From: Thozetella sp. PMI_491
Lineage: Eukaryota > Ascomycota > Sordariomycetes > Chaetosphaeriales > Chaetosphaeriaceae
Reading direction: 5' to 3'
DNA: 64,000 nucleotides
NCBI GenBank assembly: GCA_021432635.1
Contig: MU270088.1
Location: 62,001 to 126,000 of the forward strand
A model generated the notes under the pieces. That model was given only the letters and a program-made list of their open reading frames with translations. It ran no database searches and was not told the origin of the DNA. Both the position numbers and the translations under genes were made by a program. This document shows positions 34,990 to 44,058 of the stretch, in pieces. Position 1 is the first letter of the stretch. Each line of letters begins with the position of its first letter.

Positions 34990-36221
34990 ATGATCACTCG
35001 CGTTATGGTCGCGTTTAACCGAGACGGGAGCGCCGCTACGCTTGATGCTCCAAATAACGACCCACTCGCGAGCACGAGATATGACTTTCCCCGCGATCAC
35101 GTTGGCTTTGGGAGAAAGTCGCATCACCCACAGTGGCCTAATTGCGCAAAAATTGCAATATCATTTGTGATTAACTATGAAGAGGTATTGCTTTGCCCTT
35201 TCCATTTCGCTTCCCAGTCAAATTCCTTCGACGAATGTGCTGACCCGCCGGGGCATGCAGGGGTCGGAGCGTTCCGTCACCAACGGAGATAAGCAGTCGG
35301 AGAATCGACTCTGGGAACAATCAGATAAGCCGCCGCAGATAGGCGAGCGTGTCCTGAATCCGGAGAGTGACTACGACTATGGATCTCGCGTAGGTGTATG
35401 GCGTCTCCTGGGGATGTTTGAGAAATTCGAGTTTCCGGTTACGGTGTATGCCATTGGACAGGCATTTGAGAAGAATCCGGAAGTCGCCGAAGCCTTTAGC
35501 AAAAATGGCCATGAGATTGCGAGTCATGGCTATCGGTAAGTCATGTGCGCCTATGGGTCCGGACAGACTGGTGCTAACGAGTGGATAGCTGGGTGACCTA
35601 CCAAGGCATGACCCCTGAATTGGAAAAGGAGTACATTGTTCGACAGCTGGAGAGCTTGAAAAGAACCACAGGACAGTACCCTGTGGGTTGGTATTACGGT
35701 GCTCTTTCTCCGTACTCCAAGGCATTAATTCACGAAGTCTACGAGGAAAAGGATATCCCTCTATTATACGAGAGTGACACGTACTCTGACGACATACCCT
35801 TTTGGGTCGATGTCCCAGCAGAGAAAGACTCTCCGGATCCTAAAGGCATGCTCATGATACCTTATAGGTAAGCTTACAACCAAAGAAACTCCATATCACT
35901 ACATTTAAAAACGGATATTTTAGTTATGATTGCAATGATGTAAAGTTTCACGCGGCTTCGGGCTTCAGCACTGGGAAGGATTTCACGGACTATCTCAAGG
36001 CAGCTTTTGATGTTCTTTATGAAGAGGGATGCGAAGGAAAACCGAAGATGATGACAGTGGGTCTTCATTGCCGAATTACTGGCAAACCAGGCCGCGCCGC
36101 ATCAATCAAAGAGTTTCTACAGTATATATCCTCAAAGCCCGATATCTGGGTAACTACAAGGCGGAGCATCGCAGAGCATTATCGACAGAAGTTCCCATAT
36201 TCTAGGGGACATCTAGTATAG
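34990..36221 (+). CDS. PuuE-type allantoinase (polysaccharide-deacetylase fold)
   Basis: Four exons, 34990-35184, 35261-35535, 35589-35867 and 35924-36221, with introns of 76, 53 and 56 bp, give 348 residues. The motif order is that of metal-independent allantoinase PuuE: DFPRDHVGFG near the start, FVINYEEGSERSV (60-71), NPESDYDYGSRVGVWRLL (98-115), HEIASHGYRW (149-158), GWYYG..SP, LYESDTYSDDIPFWVD, IPYSYDCNDVKF, and GLHCRITGKPGRA. It would open the hydantoin ring of allantoin to allantoate in the cytosol. Generic polysaccharide deacetylase is the alternative name by fold alone, but the NYEEG, DYGSR and GRPGRA-like blocks and the neighbouring NCS1 permease favour allantoinase. The classical fungal allantoinase is an unrelated metal-dependent amidohydrolase, so this is a second type and perhaps of bacterial descent. 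Confidence 0.85.
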
Positions 36222-38039
36222 CATTTCTAGCATAAGCTTCAGTTTGAAGACCTAATAATATATAAACCATTTTTGCACCTTTTGAACTGGAATGATAATT
36301 TATAAAATATATTTCGTAATGTCAATCTTTTTCCTAATTTTGCCGCGCGATTCGCTAGTATCAATTACCTCTGTCCAAGATGCCAGGTATAGTGTCCTCT
36401 GTGTGAGACAATTGTACTTGTTGACTTGCGCTGGACATACTCTACTAATTAATAGAATCAAAAGATGATACTTTATTACTGGCTCCCTGATATACACAAC
36501 TTATTTCAACATGGTCTAATGTCAGTCCACTTGACTTATATCCCTCGAAAAGTGAAGGATTTTGCCAAATTCAGTTGAGGTCAGAATTTGCATGCGCAGG
36601 AACGAGATCAGGTTAGGTTGATACATTTGTAGCCGCCATTTTGTTTACAATCTGTCTTCATACAGTTGAAAGCATTTAAGAAAACGCAAGTAGCCGAACT
36701 GGAGCACGGAAGACTAATTCGCATTCTGCAATCACTTAGCCTGTTCCCAGAATACTCTGTAGATAACTTACCATCCAATATGGGCAAGAATCTCAGTGTA
36801 TTCGCATCGGCTGTGTTCCGTATTTGGATGCGTCTGTCAATGGGCATGCCCTGCTGCGGTTCCCATAACACGCGCCGCTGATTATGGCCGTCGTTTTAAA
36901 CTCGCTGCCACGCTTTTCTTCGCTACCATCGGGACAACCGGCGTCGTTACCCAGTGTGTCACTTTTAACTCCGTAGGTGGCGGAAGCTGCGGCCCTCATA
37001 ATCGGCATGACGAGGCGGGCCGGTTGCTATCCTCGACAGCTTTCGGGTAAACTCTAGTCTCATCTCCACAGAGTTCAACTGCACCATTCTCGATGACCTC
37101 CGACGGTATGGCATTATAGAAGTTAACTATATTTTCCAAGGCAACAAGGTTGATGTTGATTTTCGAAGTGGCGCTTAGCATGGAGGGGAGTTAATAAGAA
37201 GCTCTGTCTTTATTGTCTCCAGTTCTTGGCTGAAAATGTTGTTTCAGGCAGGCATAGCTTTTGGCTTGATATTATACCCTTGTTAAATAGAGATAAGATC
37301 AGTGTATTAATGAATATATGATAAATGACACTAGTAGGTTTAGCCCAGCTTTCAAGCCATACAGCGACCTTTGCAAGGACCTAGTAATTATATAAACTCT
37401 AGCTATTAGCTATAGGGAATTAGCTCTAATATAATTAGTTAGTAAGTAAGCCCCACTTATATAAGTCTTAGCAAGGTAAAACAACTCTAGGATTTCTCTT
37501 ATACAGATTTAAATCTAGAAAATTCCTATAAGCTTAGAATTTAGCATTTAAGCTTATTTTTATACTTTCTATCTCCTATATATTTTAAGAGTGTTTTTTT
37601 AAATAGGAAGTCTACAAGCTCTACCCCCCTTTTTCTACGATCTCTACCCCCTGTTTTTATAGATTTTAGCGTCGCATAGGCTAATTTTCTACGAGCTTTA
37701 CTATAGCTCGTCGGGAAATTACTAATAGGGTATATGATCTTAGATATAGTGGTTGCAGACCATCCCCCTCCCCCCCCCCCCATATGGGGGATCCTAGGGT
37801 TAAGGTCTGGGCTTACCTAATATTGGCGGTACCCGTCAGATAACTAATAAAAGCGGCGGTACCCGCCGCTATATGGGACCCCTGGGCTGCGCTGCCTGCA
37901 CAGCAGAGACCAGGCTTTATGTGGGGATCTCATCCTACGAAGTAAGACTATAATTACCCTCGCGTACTCCCCGCCCTCTCTTCCCGAGTTTCCATCCTTG
38001 CTCCGTCCCAACACCACTAGGCCGTCAGCGCAGTGAATC
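36222..38039. other. intergenic, AT-rich, with a poly-C tract and a GC hairpin
   Basis: No gene recognised. From 37200 the DNA is AT-rich. A C-run of about 13 lies near 37767-37780. AGCGGCGG-TAC-CCGCCGCT at 37852-37870 is an 8-bp stem with a 3-base loop. The final 150 bp are the leader of the gene at 38040. Confidence 0.5.
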
Positions 38040-38853
38040 ATGGTGACATCTTTCGGCTTAATACTACTCTTGTGGACAACAAATGCTGTCGCTATGTTCA
38101 TCAGCCCCCCTGATGTTGGAGCCCAGATCTCTTCCGATCCTGTTTACTATATCAGCGAAACAATCAATATTCAGTGGGACACGGATCTGTCTTCTGTAAG
38201 GGTGCTGATGTATGAAACTGCGAGTGGCGGCAAATTCGCGGATGTTGTAGGTTCGTCATTACCATATGATTAGCACGATTCGCTCTGGCTAATAACTGGG
38301 CCGCGAAATAGAAGCCACCTCGGGCACTAATTATCAATGGACTATCTCGTTGAGAGGACTGACCGGAACCGAGTTTTACTTCGTTGCGCTCCCAGACACT
38401 GGGGCGTCATTCCAGAGCCATGCGTTTGAAATTCTCCCAGCGTCTAGTAGTGGCAGCTCAACAATTAGCACGAGCAGTACGCCAACGACAACCACGACAG
38501 CGCCTCCCAACAACACAAGCACTTCAGCATCATCATCTACAAAATTATCAGGTGGTGCTATTGCCGGGATAGTTGTTGGTATTGTGGCAGCATTCGCGCT
38601 TGGAGGTGCCATCGTATTCTTATTCATAAGGCGGCGAAACCCGCAAGTGTCTCCTAGCCAGCAATCATCCAAACCCGAGAACGGTGTATCCGGCAAGTCT
38701 GAAGCAGGCGGCGCTATAGAGGCACAGAGCTCTGCAGTTCATGAGCTAGGAGGCGACAACGTAGTAGCACCCTCGGAGCTTTATGGTAGCCCAGCTCCAG
38801 ATTCGATTTCTCCTGCTCCAAATCATGACAGTTCTAGTCCAGCGAACCATTAG
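38040..38853 (+). CDS. single-pass cell-surface protein with Ser/Thr-rich stalk
   Basis: Two exons, 38040-38250 and 38312-38853, with a 61-bp intron (GTTCGT...ATAG), give 250 residues. A signal peptide covers residues 1-19. A small beta-type ectodomain follows (ETINIQWDTDLSSVRVLMYE, NYQWTISLRGL, FYFVALPDTGASFQSHAFEI). Then a Ser/Thr-rich, probably O-mannosylated stalk (about 114-149), one membrane helix (about 152-176, GAIAGIVVGIVAAFALGG-type), an RRR stop-transfer signal and a low-complexity cytosolic tail rich in Ser and Pro. The layout resembles fungal Mid2/Wsc-like wall sensors and related mucin-type surface proteins, but no sensor domain is certain. The donor GTTCGT is non-consensus, yet the frame closes and the ectodomain reads through. 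Confidence 0.78.
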
Positions 38854-39247
38854 GGCACAAGAATGGCCTACTATCATTTATGAGACACCAAACCACTTCG
38901 AAATGCTTGACCCAGGGCATATAATAATAATGCAGTGTAGTTGTGTAGAGTTTACCACGATGGTATCATTGTTGTGTTGATGACTGCAGCTGGCAACATC
39001 GTCTGAACTATTACGTACAATTCTTCACGGGTACGTAATTAGTCCGGCTACGATGGCCCCTCCGTTCAGGTTGTTGTCAACCACCTCCAAAGCACCCGGT
39101 TTAATGTAAATATCAGCGGAAGAATTGATAACCCCGGCAGTACAGTGGAGTTCGAGGCAAGTGTAGACTTATGCCAGAGCTATACTGCCCGTGCTGAAAT
39201 CCGTACCCCGTTCCCGCCCCACATATACCACATCGCATAGTAGAGGT
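38854..39247. other. intergenic, possible coding relic
   Basis: The plus-strand frame ending with TAG at 39238-39240 has protein-like text (VQVVVNHLQSTRFNVNIS, NPGSTVEFEASVDLC), but no start or upstream exon was found. It may be the 3' end of a lost gene. Confidence 0.3.
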
Positions 39248-40372
39248 CTAATATCCTATAGACACCTCTGGAAACGCACTCCCAGCCAACCCATCTAGCT
39301 CACGCGCTGACTGGTCGTTGAAGCAAATCCTAAAGAAAGCATCTATGAATCTCGTTTCAATTTCCAAGACTCTCTCGCTGGACAGATCGCCGAAGACGTT
39401 TCCAAATGGGTCTCCAAGGAGGTCATTGAGCACAGGAAGATCTTCGAATGACTGATGGACGGTCGCATTAACCATAAACTCGCGACGGAAACCCTTCAAG
39501 TGGTCCCAAAACATGGCCCAACTTGCATCGTTGCTTCGATTGTGATCCTGGGCAGCCATCAAAAGGAATGGCTTGTCTAGTCCGGTTTCACCGACAGGCG
39601 AATATATGCTCCCGTCGAAGTTCGCGCCGCAAATAAACCTTGTATAATTCGACATTGCCTGTGCCGCTGTATTGCCACCTAATGAATGCCCGAAGATTCC
39701 AACTTCGTGGACATGAAGTTCTCGTCTGTGCCCACATGAGGACAGCCCCGGAATCTGCGCTGAAATAGTAGAGTTCTTGAGGGCAGCAGCAACGAAGTTC
39801 ACATCCGCGACGCGGATTTCTACCAGGCCAGGATAAATGCTGGTATCTGCATCCAGGGGGAAGAGGGAAGGCACCAACGTCCCGTCCGGGAACTCCACCA
39901 AGAAAGCTTCATAAGTGTGGTCGATGGCAACAATAACCCAGCCCTGGCTTGCGAGATCTTGGAGCTGCGCGGTGTAAAGCAGGCGCGAGGCCCCAAAAGC
40001 ATGGGAAAAAATGAGGACGGGGAAGTTGTCGTTTGCGATAGGTGCGTCAAGGTAGGATTGTGTGACGATGGACTCCGCTGTGCCGGCCGGTGCGCCGAGG
40101 AATTCGTCGAGAGCAGCGGCGGCTAGGGAGGGCATATATGAGGCAAGGGTGTAAATTCCGGAATCAATAGCCTTCTGGGTGGTCGGGTAGAAAAGAGAAG
40201 CCATGAGCGTTCGAGGCTGAGGACTAGGTGCAAGCGGGTCGAGCCTCGAGTGGTCCACAAGCTCTAAAGCAACAGTGCCGACGGGAAGAGGTCCTGTGAC
40301 ACTGGGAAGTATAATACCAGCCACATTAGATATGATGTAAATAAAGCTGAAAGTTAAGACGGTGCGATGCAT
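39248..40372 (-). CDS. secreted PAF-acetylhydrolase-like alpha/beta hydrolase
   Basis: An intact single exon of 374 residues. Signal peptide 1-20. The fold matches the platelet-activating-factor acetylhydrolase isoform II family: an N-terminal segment with VGTVALELVDHSR and SLFYPT, FPVLIFSHAFGASR (about 118-130), the nucleophile elbow GIFGHSLGG (Ser about 230), a likely acid in NFDGS (Asp about 253) and a likely His in VNATVHQSFEDLP (about 306). All three catalytic residues are present. Extracellular esterase or phospholipase-like activity is expected; true PAF is an unlikely substrate in fungi. Sequons at several sites fit secretion. Confidence 0.85.
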   Translation of the reverse strand: MHRTVLTFSFIYIISNVAGIILPSVTGPLPVGTVALELVDHSRLDPLAPSPQPRTLMASLFYPTTQKAIDSGIYTLASYMPSLAAAALDEFLGAPAGTAESIVTQSYLDAPIANDNFPVLIFSHAFGASRLLYTAQLQDLASQGWVIVAIDHTYEAFLVEFPDGTLVPSLFPLDADTSIYPGLVEIRVADVNFVAAALKNSTISAQIPGLSSCGHRRELHVHEVGIFGHSLGGNTAAQAMSNYTRFICGANFDGSIYSPVGETGLDKPFLLMAAQDHNRSNDASWAMFWDHLKGFRREFMVNATVHQSFEDLPVLNDLLGDPFGNVFGDLSSERVLEIETRFIDAFFRICFNDQSARELDGLAGSAFPEVSIGY

Positions 40373-41370
40373 CCTGGCAACCTCTGCTCAGAAATCACTG
40401 GCTTCTTCTTTTCTTTTCAGTGGCGTTTTGATGAGCCTTAGTGACTTGCGGGTGGTAAAGTTAGTTTATAGCTTGCTCTCATTGAATCCTAGAGAAGGAG
40501 GAATATAATGGAAGGCTACTTCTAGCTTATCTATCGATGAAGCTAGATGACCAAAAATCGCAACCTGCTCTTGTGGGGCCGTCTTATAGTTAGAGCTCCC
40601 CGCATCAGGTAGCCACAAACGGGCGGAGAATCACACCCATAAGCTTGTGTTTGCTTAGCTCCAATGGCTTTGATTGAACTAACCTGAAAATTAGTCAATA
40701 AATACATGCACAAGGATAATTTTTACAGCTGAAGAGGGCTGTGGCGTCACACTACTGCACAAGACGGAACTGCCTCCGACTCCGCGACACTGTAGTAGAT
40801 TCGCCGTATCCATCTCCTAGTAGGATTCCTACCTATTCCCTGCGAAAATGATACTGCGGCTTCGCTTCATAGACGCTTCTTGACAAAAATAATGCTCGCG
40901 AGCATGTGTATGCGGAATTTCCGCCTAGATAAGTTCATCCCCCCAGGGCTTGCGAAAGACAATCCCTGCCTAGTATCCTGTCTGTGTCCGCCTGTAATGG
41001 CCATTGCTAACTGTATGAGTGCGAGAATGTGGGGCAAACTAATGCACTGGTCAGCATGCACAATATTGAACGCTGTGTGTTGGATATACATACAGTATGT
41101 CTTCAGCTGCACCATACACCGCAGGCCAGCGAGCCACTTGTCGTGTCCCGATGCCGTCTGTCTTGCGACAGTTATTAAATTTTCCTCAGCAAGTAAAGGG
41201 GTTTGATATTGTCTCACACCGTCCTCGCCTAGTACCGAAGATGCTACTGCCACACACTTAACATTTACTAATCACGATGATAGATTTCCATACTAGCCCC
41301 GCGGTATCGATTTTGGCTTAATATGACGCAGAATATGGGTTCATCTTTATCAGCTAAACATATTCAGAAT
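40373..41370. other. intergenic, no gene seen
   Basis: 5' flank of the hydrolase. A 128-residue minus-strand frame at 40867-41253 has no recognisable domain and is overlapped by a plus-strand frame of similar length. Confidence 0.45.
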
Positions 41371-42870
41371 CTACAAACTTTGCAGTGCGGACTCCCATAA
41401 CATTTGAGCTAAGTCCTCATCGAAAAGGTTAGCCGGCCACACAATCCGTGACAATACTATCTTGGCTTGGGCCCAACTATACTGACGTATCACCGAACTC
41501 CATAAACGTATGCGCTGCGCAATCGATTGGTGTAGAGCCTGGACTGTCGCACCTCCACCTGCTATGAATCGACCCTGTCTCTCCGCAATCCTACTCGCAG
41601 ATTCTATGGCAAGCGCCATTACGAATGATTTCCAGAGCCACAGCTCCCGACTGACGGCCCCCGATACCATGGCGCCCCTTGTCCGACCCAGACCCGCCTG
41701 CACCACACCTATGACCCAGCGTAGGGCTCGGCCTTCCGTAGCTTGCCAAGAATCCCACTGGCTCAGACTACCGTGCATATATAGCCCTATAGCCAATGCT
41801 AAGCCGAGCCAGTCGCTCCTCAATTCAGAATCCTGTTGTTCGGATCTGGCGATCGAAGATGGGGCCTGAGGCTGCCCGGAGAGAGGAACTAGTGATGCCT
41901 GTCCTTCCTAGAACATACCAGAGGTGATTGACATTAGCACATTGCGAGGTGATCTTCCCAGTAATCAAGAGGCGCAGTCCTTTGACCGCGCTACTCGCAT
42001 CAATATCTTGGGCGATCGGCCCAGTGGTGGTAATATACCGAGGAATATGACAGAGCCCTCAAGTCTTTCTTCCATGGCGCCTCCATCGATATTCTTCCAC
42101 ACGTGCAGAGGTATCTGTAGGCGTCCGCAATCATCGCTCGTGTACGCTGAGAATCGTGTGGAAAGTTCGACGTTGCAAAAACACTCGCTTCCACTCCATC
42201 ATATCACGCATGCAAATGATAATGTAGCGCTGAAGAGTTCCAGCCTGATCGTTCTCACTGGGTGCAACATCTAGCATGGCTAGCAAGCCATCTAAGTGAG
42301 CCTCTGCCTCGGAGAGATTACCCATGCTTCCCTATTTGCATGCAGGTAGTCCATACATGTCGACTTCTCTAGAAGGAGAATGTGCCCACCTCGACCATGC
42401 ACAGCGTCGCTACCATGCTCATGCAGACTAGAGCACTTTCACTCCTCAACGATTTGAGATGTTTGTTGACAGACTCAATGCACTTGACTTTGTGATAGAG
42501 GTAGGTTCGCTCGTATCCGCCTAGTTTCCCCGGCCACCAGGCGAAGTGCAACGCTGCTATGAGCAAAATGCTGCGAAATGAATCTGGATTCTCCGTGCTC
42601 AGCACGCGCAGTGATGGCGGCACGGAAGGCATCCTTCGAGAGTGGCTGAACGCGTTACCCTGGGACGAGGCTTTTGTCAAACATGCAGGGGCTTGAAAGT
42701 CTAGAGCAAAGGGTTAGAGGGCTCCTTTGACTACTCCATGTCCGCAAGTCTGATGCGCTCATTAACGCGACATAAACTTACAGTAATGCAATAGTCCCTG
42801 TGGTTTGAGGTTCATCTCGATCGGAAAGGCGTTGAACGGGTCACCGATGGGAAGTGGGCTTCTGAGTTTG
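41371..42870 (-). pseudogene. Zn2Cys6-type transcription factor, N-terminally truncated and decayed
   Basis: The segments read leftwards as parts of a Fungal_trans_2-like middle/C-terminal region: SPLPIGDPFNAFPIEMN then, after an intron (GTAAGT...CTAG), LLIAALHFAWWPGKLGGYE, SALVCMSMVATLCMVE, GNLSEAEAHLDGLLAMLD (joined by a second intron), and finally DWLGLALAIGLYMHGS, SRELWLWKSFVMALAIES and ERQGRFIAGG. No zinc cluster is found upstream: the frame meets a stop at about 42870, right where a transporter fragment starts on the other strand. Between about 42130 and 41830 no single frame links the blocks. I call it a truncated, decayed regulator gene. Confidence 0.6.
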
Positions 42871-42884
42871 ACCACCCAGGGTTA

Positions 42885-43280
42885 AAGCACCCTGGGCAAT
42901 GCAAGTATTTCCTTGCAATCTCAATGTGGGCTTTTATGCGTTGGTTTGGCTCATGCCTAGGAGTTGCGGTCGGAGGTGCTGTCTTCAATAACGTCCTGCT
43001 TCACTCGCTCATATCTAGGGGCGTCAGCGTCAATCAAGCCGAGGCTATTTCACAGGCTTCAGAATCATTCAGACTCGTTGTCAAAGCTTTATCTGAAACC
43101 GACGAGAAAACTACGTTGGTGCGGGCCTATGTGGATGGTTTCCGCGGTATATTCTGCTAGATGCTGGCCCTCTCCAGCTTTTCGATGTTGCTGTCCTTTT
43201 GTCTCAAGAACCATGATCTCAAGATGAGAAGAAATGCGGAATTTGAGCTGGAAGACTCCGAGAGACAAGCTATGTGCTGA
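42885..43280 (+). pseudogene. C-terminal relic of an MFS (TRI12-like) transporter
   Basis: The frame AISMWAFMRWFGSCLGVAVG (42924 on) with GGAVFNNVLLHSL, then TTLVRAYVDGFRGIF, matches the last two membrane helices of fungal drug:H+ antiporter-type MFS proteins (YAFxRxFGMxLGVAIGGTVFQN... AYxxGFRGVF). A TAG at 43158-43160 interrupts it after GIFC. The frame then continues with a hydrophobic helix and a charged tail to TGA at 43278-43280, so a single nonsense codon separates two coherent parts. Nothing upstream encodes the first ten or more helices; instead the truncated regulator starts there on the opposite strand. Confidence 0.68.
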
Positions 43281-43485
43281 TTAGCTAGCCCCTGCTTGGC
43301 CTTAGTTGAGATAACAATCATGGCTAGCATGGATGCAAGGGATGCCAGGCTAGCGCCGCATAAATGTGTCAATTGACCAGGCAGAAAGGGTCTTGGGCGA
43401 CCTTATTCCCAGCCGCTCTGTCACGATGATCATAGCTGGAAAATATTTCAAGAGTTTAAACAGACGTTGTATTCTCAGGTTATAG
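43281..43485. other. short intergenic, nothing seen
   Basis: No feature recognised between the transporter relic and the secreted repeat protein. Confidence 0.5.
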
Positions 43486-44058
43486 CTAGTGGGCTACGGC
43501 ATCGTGGCGAGCAGGGAGGGTGGTCGAGTTCATAGACAAGGTAGTCGTGTTGCTGATCAAGGAACTATTATTGATGGGTGCTACAATGGTGGTCGAGTTC
43601 ATAGACAAGGTAGTCGTATTGCTGATCAAGGAGCTGTTATTGATGGGCGCTACAATGGTGGTTACTGGGCTTCATTAGGGCGTCTCGCAAAGCCAAATTT
43701 AATTAGGGAGGTAGGCCATACCATTCTTGATAGCGATCCACGCAGAGGAAGTGGCTGTGCAAATATCAGCGACTGTGTAGCTCTGGAAATTAAGTACTCT
43801 GATCGACTGGTGTCACATACTCGAGTTAAAATGAGCCACGGTTGCATTCACCGCAGCTGAGCTAATCGCAGTCGAGTTAACCGCAGTCGAGTTAATCGCG
43901 ATAACAGTGGCGTTTGCGATGTTTGGGGCACTGGTCCCAGTAGGCATTGCTACCGCCAGGCCAAAGAATACCAACATGGACCACATTATGGCGATAACCG
44001 ACGGCAATGTGCAGTTTATATGAATAGTAGAAGAATGCTGATGCTGCTGCTTCAACAT
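43486..44058 (-). CDS. secreted protein of N-glycosylation-site repeats
   Basis: Two exons, 44058-43821 and 43664-43486, joined by a 156-bp phase-1 intron (GTATGT...CCTAAT...CCCAG), give 138 residues; starting at the second Met (43986) gives 114 and a tidier signal peptide (MWSMLVFFGLAVAMP). The mature protein is almost only Ala/Val/Ile/Thr/Ser and Asn with very many N-x-S/T sequons: NATVIAINSTAVNSTAISS in exon 1 and two perfect 23-residue repeats in exon 2 containing PINNSSLISNTTTLSMNSTT. No cysteines in the repeat part. It may be a heavily glycosylated wall or matrix protein. No family is recognised. The plus strand is also open through the repeats because the unit length is 69 bp, but only the minus strand gives a signal peptide, clean splice sites and a biological pattern. 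Confidence 0.65.
43519..43656. repeat. 69-bp tandem repeat inside the secreted protein gene
   Basis: Two units starting at 43519 and 43588 (GGTGGTCGAGTTCATAGACA...), followed by GGTGGTT of a third. They differ at only a few positions, and 69 bp keeps the frame (23 codons per unit). Most of the differences leave the encoded minus-strand repeat unchanged, which suggests either recent duplication or selection on the protein. Confidence 0.9.

Noticed and set aside
26076..36221. A secondary-metabolite cluster covering regulator, P450 and permease
   Set aside because: No polyketide synthase, NRPS, terpene cyclase or similar backbone enzyme is present, and the permease belongs with the allantoinase by promoter and family.
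39030..39240. Separate gene upstream of the PAF-acetylhydrolase-like gene's 3' end
   Set aside because: Protein-like text in one frame but no start codon, intron or domain; recorded as a possible relic only.
43489..43860. Plus-strand 123-residue repeat protein
   Set aside because: It is open only because the 69-bp unit keeps all frames periodic. It has no signal peptide or splice context, whereas the minus strand gives a coherent secreted protein.
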